A model generated the notes under the pieces. That model was not told where the DNA came from and made no database searches. It was given only the letters and a program-made list of their open reading frames with translations. From Lingula anatina (taxonomy: Eukaryota > Brachiopoda > Lingulata > Lingulida > Lingulidae): a stretch of DNA of 64,000 nucleotides. The DNA lies in contig NW_019776094.1 in NCBI RefSeq assembly GCF_001039355.2, positions 13,329-77,328 on the forward strand. The letters are read 5' to 3'. A program made the translations under genes and the position numbers. Numbering within the stretch: the stretch's first letter is position 1; each line of letters opens with the position of its first letter. This document shows, piece by piece, positions 46,501 through 55,993 of this stretch.

Positions 46501-49500
46501 CCATGCTTTTCCATTGATTGGAATGTTTGATAAAAAGGTCATTAGGTAGCAACAGCAGGTAGCTGGTATCGATTTCAGTCGTTTATAAATGTTGAAGTGT
46601 GGTAAAGCGTGGGTGTCAAGAGATTGTTGAGAGGTATGATGTTGGCACTGAATTTACCTGGTTTGAATAAAGATTATGTTCTTGCAACAGTGTGTCAAGA
46701 TTTTACCCACCATACGCCCGTGTCCGATCCGGATTGATGAATCTGACCGATTACTTCAGCTACCGTAGAATCTACGATCCCAATACCTTAAGGCAGTAAA
46801 CGTGATAGCGCCCATTGCATAGCTTTTACTGAGCGAAATACGGTGGGTAAATCTTGACAAAATGCTGTCTAGCCATCATATGTGTATACAGCGTATTGTT
46901 TTTAAAATATCAGCTGTTTCACTTCATTGTATTAGGTTATTAAGGCACACAAGGCAAAATTGGAAAAGCATGATAAAACAATCACAAATATCGGGAAATC
47001 TCGGTATCAGGTGACTCAGTGTCGAGATTCTACGGTAGCTCACTCAGGTTCGCATGCCACCCTGCATTGAACACGCCGAGTATAAGAAAAGAGAAAGTGG
47101 GCAACTCTCGGGCTTAGCAAGGTCATCGATTTCCATCCCCAAGTATCAATTTTTACCCTATCAACCCATTTTAACACATGAACAAATAACGTGTATTTCG
47201 AACGAGTACACAGAGAACGAAGAATTAAACAACATAGAAGAAGAGCATTATTTTAGAATAGAGGAGGCATTAGCAAGATATATGTTATAGCGATATACGG
47301 CGAAAGCAAAAGTAAAGAATTCGAAGATGTTAAACATTGAAAAAAATAAAAAAAATGACAGGTATAATTTAGTTGCAAAATAGCAGAGAGATGCAAGATA
47401 TCGAGAAGACGAAGAGAAAAGACGTAAAAAGGATACAAAAAACACTTATAGTGACAGGACAAACATAAATCGGTATACGAAAACAAAAATATAATGGAAA
47501 AAGGAAGGAGCAGAATACTGATGAATGTCGAAAAGAATCAGATAAAAAAGTTTTTTCTTATTTTTCTTATTTTTTTTAGTTGGTAAACAACGATCAAGAA
47601 CCCATCCCAGGTCAATATTTCACCAACCAAAACAGATATTACGAAAACCATTACTAGGCCCTTTGTGGATCTATTGGGTGTGGCACGCGAGTCTGAATGA
47701 AAATACTAGGACAAATACATAGCAATAACTGAGATCACTCGTCTAGTTTGGTTTTTTTGTCATTTTTAACCGCTCAACTGACTGTCATTTCAAATGACTT
47801 GGTCAAGAAATTAATGCAATATTTGCACAAGCCGGTGATAGATGGTAACCTCGAATAAATTTCATACATTTATTGATCTTAGAAAATTAGAGAAGAGTGA
47901 TCTCGGCATACGGGCAACAAAAAGTTCAGACCGAAGGAAACACTTGTTGTATGATCAAGGGTCAATATTTGTTTTCCATTTAATGCATTAAAAGAGGTAA
48001 TAGTACATAGTGATTTCAAGAAGCATAGGTCGTAATAGAAAATAATGATATTTTATTACGACGGAAACGTCGGTTTCAATTTTCCACTTCAAAACGTGGG
48101 TATTTTTCAGTATCAGAGGGTTTAGGTTATATGGTCATTTAGATATCATACAAAAGACAGAATTGATGGGTGTTGATCAGAAATAGGATATTCAAACTCA
48201 GTCGTCTTATGACAAGGGATTTTTTCCCATTAAAAGACAATGAAGGCATATTACATTACGTCATAACGTGTTTCCAAGAGTCATTAAATACAGATATCGT
48301 GCTTGGAGTAGGAGATAAATTTATCCTCGTATCTAAATGAAAAATCGTCAATTTTGATAAGATTCACGTGTAAATAATTAAGTGAATTCTCTTACACCAA
48401 GCACTAGTCTATCATCCAGATGTCGTTTGAATAGTCAGTTGGTATGGGACACCAATGAAAGAAAAACGGATGCCATTTCGCTGCCAACTTATCATAAAAT
48501 CAGGCTGCATGGCAAAACGATGTTTTAGGTTTATGTGCCAAACCGTTAACCCTACAAAGACAGTCTGGATGAAGACTCACAGGACGCAGGAGCCTTTACA
48601 TAGGTTGTGTTCCCATGGAAAGTCACCGTGGTTTTTATAAACATCATTTACCTACCTTCCTTCATTCCCAGCCATCGAACTGCTACAGCTAAATGCACGG
48701 TCCAGAGTATAGGCGTCCGCTACAGCCATTGTACTTCAGATCCCGGAACACATTTTGTACTTTGTATAAAAATCCAACTCATTTCACTTGAGCTTTACAA
48801 CTCAAAACTTGAACAAACCCTTTAATCCGTTGTACGGCGATAAAAAATAATAACATCACCCTAAACTTTATGAGTTAGGACTGATAACAATTATGTGTTT
48901 GGTGTTTTTTAATGTATTTGTCTGTGGTATATTTGGTGTGTATGTGTACCGAATACGCAAGAGCGTCAATGCAAGACTGCTGCACAGCTATTTCAGCTAT
49001 ACGTATCCAGTTAACATGAACCAATGCCCTCGACATCTGACAGATAACGCTGCTTCTATAAGTACTGTTATTAGGTAACCTGGTACTATCGGAGATACGT
49101 TAGTGTTTTAATGAAAACAACCAATTGGTTCTTAACTTATAAAACGAAAGACTTTCAGAAATACATGTAGTAAATTTGGCTAACGAACAGTACAGCGTTA
49201 AGTATGGAGGTCGAGGATAAACAGTGGTTCATTCTCCGCCATATTTAAGACAAAGCAAATGAAAAAGCCATCAGCGGCCTACCTAATGTCGGCGATGTGC
49301 CTAACAGCGCCCATGCTGGTCATTCCTCTCTGGGAAGCGAGCTTGTTGGTTCCGTACTGCAGACCAATCAGTCCGTGGCCGGCCCTCAGGGTCTCCTCAC
49401 TGAAGTTGGTTTCGTGGCGTTCGGTGGGTTTGGGTCCGCAGGTGGCGCCACTGAAGCCGTGGCGTTGGCACTGAAGGGGGGAATGTTACACGAGTGAGGC

Positions 49501-50804
49501 GTATAATTCAGATCTCGGTGAACATTACTGTTCAGCATTAAATACGTTTAAAAGCACTTGTTATTTTCTGTGTTTCCCATATTGATCGACGATAATTAAA
49601 TATTTACAGTAAATATCACTGAGTCGAATGTACAGGTACCGTATCAGGTGACAATCTAAACTGTTTACTGATGAGTGACATAATTTATTCCCAAAAATTA
49701 CAAATCTAGAGTTTGTCAAAGTTATCAGTGGTAACTGGTTACAAGCCATCGCAAGCAATGAGACAAATAACCATACACGAAACCCATTTACAAACTTTGT
49801 GTATAAGTCGCTCTCTAAACATTAAAAAGACTTGATGTGCGCTATCACTAAGATGGCCAAATTTCGTAGAAAAATAAGACAGTTGGCAGTACAGCAACAA
49901 CTTCTGTAATATCGTGCTCTATCTCTGCAATTAAATCGTTTTTATAACTTTCCAAGACGCCTCTTACCTCAGACCCCAGGAGTTGCAGAGTTGACATGAC
50001 GTTGGGGAGGTTTCTAGCTTCGAACAAGTCCACGGTGGGGAAGCAGCTGACCTTGGATACACCATATGCACGGCAGAACTTCAAGAATTTCTCGATGTTT
50101 TCCATCTGCAATTTTAAGTTGCCATGTTACCTTATGTCTGAGACAAATATATCATTACCAGTCAATCCAATCCAATCCAATACAATCCAATACAATACAA
50201 TAAAGCACTACACTGCACTATACCTATATTTGACTAAATAAAATGAACATTTTCGTCTGATGTCAACACGATTAACAAGGGACCAGGAATGTGTTAGGTG
50301 TTATGTCGACACAATGGAAAACTTGTTAAAATGCACACCCGGCTTAACGCACCTGTTTGAAAGCGATTTCTTGCTCGTTGATTTTGAGGTCGAGGTTCTG
50401 GGCAGCCTCGGGGCAGTTGGGAGTTCCATCGCGGATTTTGTTGGCTAGCCTGAAATAGAGAGAAATATCATACCATGCTGGTTCACATTCATATTTACAT
50501 GTCTTTGGTTCATGAATGTTTCCTATTTACGTACAATGCACTTTTTTAAACAATGATGTTTCTTACATTTCAAAAAGCGATAGTAGGATGGCAATTGCAT
50601 CCCCCGATCTAATTCTTAGGAAACATACTTCTTCTTCTAGTTAATGCAGCATCTGACCACTTACAATTAATTTCTGTTTCTTTAACATCCAAACGCATTT
50701 CTATTAAAACAATTGCAGGTCAGAAATACAAAGTTATAGCGAAAGAAATTTTCTTAGAATGATCATTAAAGAAAGAAATTAAACCAAAAAGTGCTTTTGC
50801 AAAA

Positions 50805-50836
<32 letters not shown>

Positions 50837-52202
50837 CTTTTACTCACATCAAAAGGATTTTGCCGTCCCTGAGCGTTTTGAAGAAAGTTTCTGAGCCCGG
50901 CTCTACAGATTCCCCTGTGTTAGCCTTGATGAAGCCAAGGACTTCTGCCTCCACTCTGCTGTCATATCTGCCATGGATCTACACAGACACAAAATACAAC
51001 AACTTCAAAATTCAAAATTCTTCAAAGATGCGGTTAATTTTGTCACCCAAAATGCTACGTATACAAATATTCGGGCATCATGTACAAACAGTGCTTTATT
51101 TGCCAACAACCTTAAAAAAAGAGATTCAGAATATTAATTAGTTCAATTTTTCAAATGTCATAGCACCTTTCCTGTATCTGAAAGAGGCCCAAGAAAAAGA
51201 TTACTAAATTCAGCACGTATGTTGCAGAGATGTTCCACAAATGGAAATGGATCGGCTACAGAAAACCAAGCCGGACTCCGGGGTTGGGGGGGGGGGGGGT
51301 TGAGGGGGGCAATATGCCCTATTTACATCAAAAACTTCAGTGGGCCCAGATATATAATTTTTAAAAAAGGAAAAACGGAACACGATAATCTAACAGCAAT
51401 ATCTTGCATAATAACGAACGCTTGAGTGTTTCATTATATTTTGGAAGGGGTGTGTGGAGAAAACTGGTTACTTGAATTGGCCAAGATAACATGTTGCTAG
51501 TTCACAAATGGTTCGCAACTCAAATAATTTGCTGAAATATGTCATTGGTAAGAGCATTACTCAACGGATGCCTCCTCACGAACTTGGGTGAAGGGTGCGC
51601 TTCACATAAGCTGTCACGTCACTCGCTTCACTCAACAGCCAACTTGGTTGTGAAATTTCTCAAGTCAATTACAGACAATCTGTGCTTCAGACTTGCCTTC
51701 CAACACGTACCTGTTCACTTGTTAAGTGTATTAGTTCCGGCAAAGATCTGGACGTGCAACTCGGCAATAAATTTGCTCCTAGACACCGTCATATGCTTCG
51801 TTGCGCACTGCACAGAGTATACATCTGCCAGTCACTGACACATTGCCTCTCCATTTTCCGAGCATTTAAAAACGCCCTTATTCAATCACTTAATGTCATA
51901 TAATCAAACACAGCTTTATGAACATGATAAGATAATCTACTAGCATAAATATTGCCCTTCTTTTGGTAACATAACAGGGGAATTGCCATTGATTTTAGAT
52001 GCAATTTTGTATAGTCTGCTTGAGACCGTGCCAGAGGCTACGTAAATCCTGTGCACCATTTATAGCCAGGAGAACCGCTGCGGTTTCTCTGGTAATCAAA
52101 TAGCAGAGTAATTGAGTTTGGGAGCTCGCTGAACTAAACCTTTCGTCCAGAGTCTACATAAGATAAAGCCCAGTCGTGTGCTAAAGGGAGACACGTAGTA
52201 AG

Positions 52203-52241
<39 letters not shown>

Positions 52242-55200
52242 AAACTAATTATCGGCTTTGACTGGGTATACTGAAAGAACCAAAGACCCGTTTAATGTCC
52301 CTACTTAATAAGATGTTTGAACAACCTAATGAAAACCGCCCAACACTTTGCACACAAAAACCGATGGAGATGTGTATGATGAAAACGTATTATATACCGG
52401 TATATATCAGAGATGTTATTGCCGATACGATGGGGAAATTGTATATCTGTAATAAGAAGTGATTGACAACGTACTGCATAGCGCCATGTACCCATACACT
52501 TAACGTATTCAGTATATGGAGGGGACCTACTCAATGTAACGACCGTGCAATAAAACTTAATCTAGGTAACATAACACCCGCAGCTTGCACGAGCATTTAC
52601 CGGCTGGCGCGTGCCACCGGTAGCTAAATAAATAGCCCTATTACTTCTTAATCGAGCAAGAGGGCCAGCTGTCATATCCGATACTCCTTTGGGATATGAT
52701 GGAATGCTGAAATGCAAAGACCAGTAGCTCATAAAATGCATTAAGTTTTTTCCAGGTATACCTACGCATCAACTTAAAGCACAGAAGTAGAGCCTCATAT
52801 GCAGCAGCCTACTGTACACATAATATGGGGGATTTATATAAAAGCCTAGATCTACTTTTTAATCTGACTAAAAAAAACGCAAAGAGCAACCCTGTTGGCA
52901 AATGCGTTGCGCTTAATTATATACGAACCTAGAATTGATATTCAGTCTGAAAAAAAACTGACTAACAAACATTATAGACAAATAATAAAACTATATCACA
53001 TATGAAACACACATATATATTTCATGTAAATCAGTTACATTTAATATATGACATAAACATTTATGATCAAATAAAATATTCGACAACATAAGCACATCTT
53101 ATCTGTCCACGTTTACAGTTTAGAAAGCATATAGGAAACAACAATTGCGCTACTCTATGAAGCGATTTGCCAGGTGTGCTACCAGGGTCGTGCTAGGCAG
53201 TAACCCGTATGGTACATAAAGAGGGCGCATCGTGTCAAGACAAACCACATCCGAAGGGTTTGTGCTAAGAAAAGAGAAAATATTGCTATATGGATGGCGG
53301 ATGATACAAAAGCTTGCTACTAGATGTTCTAGAGGTTCTACTGTGGAGATGAATACAAACTTAAGCTATTGTTCAACAAATGGGGACAGGCATCTAGACT
53401 ACTAACACAGGGCAGCTTGAAAAGTGAAAAAATGTCAAATACGCTCACTGTTGTTCAAAGAAGGGAACAGAGTGGAAAGAACAATGTTGCTAGAATCATC
53501 CTTTGGATCATTCCAGAGAAAAAGGAAGATGAAAATCGAGTGGTAGGGGAGTCCGCCTGATTACTTACCCCCTTCTTAGGCAGTCCATGCTCCTGAATCA
53601 CAACATTAATACAGGAAAATGTATATAGTTCAGAGATAGTCACGTAGGATAACAGAGCTGATTTGATAGGGACATATAGGAAGACATTTTATAAATGGAA
53701 AAACATTTCACTTAGAGGGGGGTCTGATTATTAGAGTTTAGTAAATACGTGATAAACGAAAAATGTTTCAAGGTATGCGAAACCAATGAATGCTTCAGTT
53801 AAATGTGTTAGGTATGACAGTGTGTTGGTTTTCGGTGTGTCGGATTGGATACCCCAGGGCAAATTTCCTACAGAGACATCTATTGTCAATTAGTCAAGTT
53901 ACATCACATTTTCAGGGAGGATGATCGGATGCATTATTTAAATTTATGCATCAACATAAAAAAAGAGGTTAAAATAAACTGATGAAAAAATGAAAGATAG
54001 AACGGAGAGACTCTACAAGATGGTGGTGATATATTCTTTAGGGACTGGACACTGTAAATTTGTCAAGTATGAAGAACAGTGCAGGTGTATAGTGTCCCGG
54101 TTTTGGTGGGGGTACAATATTGGGGGGGGGGCATGTCCCACCAGGACTCCTGTCCTTTATGTACTCACGTCCGCTTTAACCATGTGTTCGGGACCCTAAA
54201 TCGTAAGATCATTTTCCGTTATTAATCAATGCTACAGCAGGTAACAACAGTAAGTGAATGGAACTTCGTTATTTAAATTACTATAAATAGGGAGAGAAAA
54301 GGAAAATAAAAAGAAAAGCCATCTTAAATTCACTTAGGTTTGTCTGGGAACGATTTTTTTTCATAAAACGAGCCATATTCAAAACTATATTTATCATAAG
54401 AGGTTGTAATATGAATTTGTAGGGACAGAAGAACTTTTTAAATATCGAAGTAAAGTAAAAATGAGATAAACATCAAGCTGAACATCCCCTCTCTTGAAAC
54501 CCTTAACCTTTTCAGACGATATTCATTTGCCTTACAGGTTACAAAAACACACCATATGTTTGCTTTCCCAAGTTTTTGGCAGGCGCTAATAGAATTTAGA
54601 TAATTCAGTTTTACAGATGACAGCAATGAACTTTGAGATACCGCTTTAATGTTTTGCGTAAAATAAGCATTTAAATATCCGTTTTGCCAGCTGTCGGTAT
54701 TTTTTCTTTCTTCCGACAAAAATGCTGCTGCCAGAACTACCTTGAGATGGCATCTTCTCCTTTACTATGTGCCATGTTTGTGGGGGCGTGCGTGTTTGTA
54801 AATATTCGAATGCTAAGTCACCTATCCTTAATCTTTTCCTAATATAGGGGATATATTAGGAAACTACGTCGGTTATGTTTAAAATGGAAGTGTCTATTAT
54901 TTTCATTTCGCAAACAAAAATTATTTTTGTCATCATATTTGAAAGATTTTTCAAAAATCTGATTCCCATCCATTCACTTAATTTAAGAAAAAGTTCTGGA
55001 CTTTTGTGTCATTATAGCAATTTAGACCCGGCGTATCTACATTTGCTAATTATGTAAAATAATACAAATAAAAAAGAAAGAAGGGAAGAATTGCATAACG
55101 TCATTGTTACTGAACACACCTAACCAAGATCTAAAATAACCCACACTGTACTTCGCACCTTTCAATCTTTATTTAGGTATTTTTGATTAATACACCGACA

Positions 55201-55993
55201 CTTGTGTTTTTGCACAACTAAATTATCAAATATTTCAAAATATTACTGCCCATTAATTGGTTTATCCGTCAGGATGCTCATCACCTGGCCTTATATAAAC
55301 GCCGGTTGTTTAAAGCAGCGTAATCTTGTTACCCGTTGAAAGGGATACCACCAGCCGAGACCAGCAAACCCGTGCCTATTTTTAGCAATAACCGATAACT
55401 TCCGGAGTTTTGCGGCTATGTGAAGGATTCTATGCTCTTGTATGGCGATGTAAAAGGCTAAGCGAAAACCTTATCATAAGTCATTTTGGATAGTTTTATT
55501 TTTTCCATTTTATAAATAAATTAATATTTGTATTTAATTTGTAAGTTAATGTTATTTTGATTGATGGGGGATATTGACCCTGTATTGTATTCAACAGGTG
55601 ATGAAAAAAACTGACAATTTTAACAAGGTGGCAGATGCACAGTTTCAAGCAAAAATGTACTTTGCGTTTCTTTTGCTGGTCATGTTTAAGTGTGACATCA
55701 GAAAATGAATTTGAAAAGCTGTTGCAATGTACGGAACCCGTTTTTAATGTAAGAAGTAAAGGAGAGTAACAATATACGTAAATGTATGCTTGATTCAACT
55801 AACAGTTAAATAATGGGTGTGAACTTTATGAAGTCTGATTTCACTTTGAGTTGCACTGCAAACCCGTTTTCGCTTATGAAAATCAGAACCAGAATAAGCA
55901 ACAACGAACTCTGTATCCTCTTACCTTGGTGGCAAGCATTCTATCCATGCCAAAGTCCTTCACTCTGGTGCGTGTTTCTCCTACCTCAGGCAT
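31870..55993 (-). CDS. Calponin/transgelin-like gene: CH domain and calponin repeats with five alternative 3' ends
   Basis: Shared exons: 55993-55925, 50978-50848, 50449-50353, 50105-49968, 49470-49283 (207 codons plus 2 nt). They encode an N-terminus, a single calponin-homology domain and a transgelin/Mp20-type linker (GATCGPKPTE...EETLRAG) leading into one calponin repeat (GLIGLQYGTNKLASQRGMTS). This front end closes in phase 2. Five downstream acceptors (46307, 42014, 40343, 38167, 33637) all start in the matching phase. The first four exons end in their own stop; the fifth continues through three more exons. Predicted products: 994, 458, 267, 722 and 446 aa. Family knowledge: a type-3 CH domain plus 23-residue calponin repeats bind F-actin and regulate or stabilise contractile filaments. 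The 446-aa form resembles bivalve catch-muscle calponin-like proteins with several repeats. Isoform usage is inferred from phase and splice sites, not from transcripts. Confidence 0.85.
32454..32569 (-). CDS. Alternative 3' end E, exon E3
   Basis: 116 nt, phase 1 to 0. GMSAMGGIRHVSDMKVDEAS ... GTNKFDSQ, with donor TCTCAG|gtaggt. Confidence 0.84.
32760..32876. repeat. 23-bp perfect palindrome plus direct copy
   Basis: Arms 32772-32794 and 32805-32827 are exact reverse complements around a 10-bp loop. The 49 bp at 32760-32808 recur directly at 32828-32876. Lies in the intron between exons E2 and E3. Confidence 0.92.
32879..32941. repeat. AAT microsatellite
   Basis: About 20 AAT units next to the palindrome, with one AGT interruption. 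Confidence 0.95.
32949..33074 (-). CDS. Alternative 3' end E, exon E2
   Basis: 126 nt, phase 1 to 1. Begins at GMTAMGAIRHVSDM and runs to the next SQKG, so one exon carries exactly one repeat shifted by half a unit. Confidence 0.84.
33438..33637 (-). CDS. Alternative 3' end E, exon E1
   Basis: 200 nt, phase 2 to 1. Begins VKAVGDPNTQSFVSLQYGSN and holds one full and one half repeat. The donor CAGAAGG|gtatgt cuts inside SQKG. Confidence 0.84.
34495..34554. repeat. AT microsatellite
   Basis: About 29 uninterrupted AT units. Confidence 0.95.
35599..35796. repeat. Degenerate 36-bp minisatellite
   Basis: About five units with the core AGGAGTGAGGAACC.AAAA followed by GGTTAACA. On the minus strand it stays open for 65 codons with a 12-residue period (LFTFLVPDSLTS-like). 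That follows from repeat length being a multiple of three; no coding role is supported. Confidence 0.75.
36622..38167 (-). CDS. Alternative terminal exon D: 12 calponin repeats
   Basis: Acceptor ttccag. Begins RINPVENQECQGVISIQSGT once joined to exon 5. Twelve repeats, more divergent from each other than those of exon A, then a degenerate end GVTSLQYEEKTDEENKGIVF and GRYRHI*. This ending is nearly identical to the end of exon E4 (31870-32145). AATAAA on the minus strand near 35988 is a candidate polyadenylation signal. Confidence 0.86.
38168..40162 (-). other. Interval between exons C and D
   Basis: About 2 kb, AT-rich, no coding exon visible. Candidate minus-strand polyadenylation motifs for exon C are AATAAA near 39210 and ATTAAA near 39803. 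Confidence 0.5.
40163..40343 (-). CDS. Alternative terminal exon C: single calponin repeat
   Basis: Acceptor aaatag. One repeat (GTIGLQMGSNRFASQSGMTA) followed directly by the cap RRPADMRMPDLLAEYGYA and CGGQEGNRKE*. Would give the shortest product, 267 aa with two repeats in all. Confidence 0.8.
41261..42014 (-). CDS. Alternative terminal exon B: 6 calponin repeats
   Basis: Acceptor tttcag. Starts RADDLADRVTIGPQMGSNKY, with six repeats alternating a SAYGAVRHGADTR type and a T(A/S)MGAVRHIADI type. Ends in the cap PADMRMPDLLAERGYH and QPKAQIEL*. AATAAA on the minus strand at about 40805 is a plausible polyadenylation signal. Confidence 0.85.
42015..43945 (-). other. Interval between exons A and B
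   Basis: About 1.9 kb without coding exons. Contains the AATAAA (minus strand, about 43031) that could end transcripts with exon A. Confidence 0.5.
43946..46307 (-). CDS. Alternative terminal exon A: 20 calponin repeats
   Basis: Acceptor ttctag at 46308-46309. Starts RADNMED once joined to exon 5, runs 2362 nt without a stop and ends GYSGGSTDF. Twenty units of 38-39 residues, each with (I)G.QMG(S/T)N(K/R)(F/Y).SQKG. Most alternate between type 1 (TSMGAVRHIADIRADDMEDR) and type 2 (RGYGAVRHGADVGAKDEMVD), giving a 77-residue, 231-bp higher-order unit. The last unit is degenerate (GAPRRPADMRMPNLL), a capping form shared with exons B and C. A TTTATT at about 43031 (AATAAA on the minus strand) is a candidate polyadenylation signal. 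Confidence 0.88.
46308..49282 (-). other. Intron between hub exon 5 and terminal exon A
   Basis: About 3 kb. Contains nested inverted repeats at 46693-47040. No coding exon is seen. Confidence 0.55.
46693..47040. repeat. Nested inverted repeats (MITE-like)
   Basis: Pair 1: TGTCAAGATTTTACCCACC at 46693-46711 against GGTGGGTAAATCTTGACA at 46842-46859 (one-base indel). Pair 2: AGCTACCGTAGAATCT at 46758-46773 against its exact complement at 47025-47040. The two pairs interlock. Confidence 0.7.
49283..49470 (-). CDS. Calponin gene exon 5: linker and first calponin repeat, splice hub
   Basis: 188 nt, phase 0 to 2. Encodes CQRHGFSGATCGPKPTERHE ... EETLRAGHGLIGLQYGTNK and the calponin repeat LASQRGMTSMGAVRHIADI, stopping after two bases of an Arg codon at ATTAG|gtaggc. 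It must join one of the phase-matched downstream exons, so it is the branch point for all isoforms. Confidence 0.87.
49968..50105 (-). CDS. Calponin gene exon 4: end of CH domain
   Basis: 138 nt, 46 codons, phase 0 to 0. Starts MENIEKFLKFCRAYGVSK (MENI..FL..C..YGV is a strong calponin-family signature) and continues FPTVDLFEARNLPNVMSTLQ. Donor GAG|gtaaga. Confidence 0.9.
50162..50205. repeat. CCAAT/ACAAT pentanucleotide microsatellite
   Basis: About nine five-base units in the intron between exons 3 and 4. Confidence 0.85.
50353..50449 (-). CDS. Calponin gene exon 3: middle of CH domain
   Basis: 97 nt, phase 2 to 0, encoding LANKIRDGTPNCPEAAQNLD then LKINEQEIAFKQ. Comparable to (I)N.(L)..G......(N)....AFKQ of transgelin. 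Confidence 0.87.
50805..50834. repeat. AAAT microsatellite
   Basis: About seven AAAT units, 15 bp downstream (in gene direction) of the exon 2 donor. Confidence 0.9.
50848..50978 (-). CDS. Calponin gene exon 2: start of CH domain
   Basis: 131 nt, phase 0 to 2. Encodes IHGRYDSRVEAEVLGFIKAN ... FFKTLRDGKILL, which fits the first helices of the CH domain, including the (L)KDG.(I)L signature. Donor TTGAT|gtgagt. Confidence 0.87.
50979..55924 (-). other. Intron 1 of the calponin gene
   Basis: About 4.9 kb with no supported exon. Includes a 14-G run (51286-51299), a GA microsatellite (52206-52237) and a second G-rich patch (54111-54131). Confidence 0.6.
52206..52237. repeat. GA microsatellite
   Basis: About 16 GA units in intron 1 of the calponin gene. 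Confidence 0.95.
55925..55993 (-). CDS. Calponin gene exon 1 (start codon)
   Basis: ATG at 55993. 23 codons encode MPEVGETRTRVKDFGMDRML then ATK, with donor AAG|gtaaga. The N-terminus resembles those of transgelin/Mp20 proteins, which have a short leader before the K(I)..(K/R)YD start of the CH domain. Confidence 0.78.
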
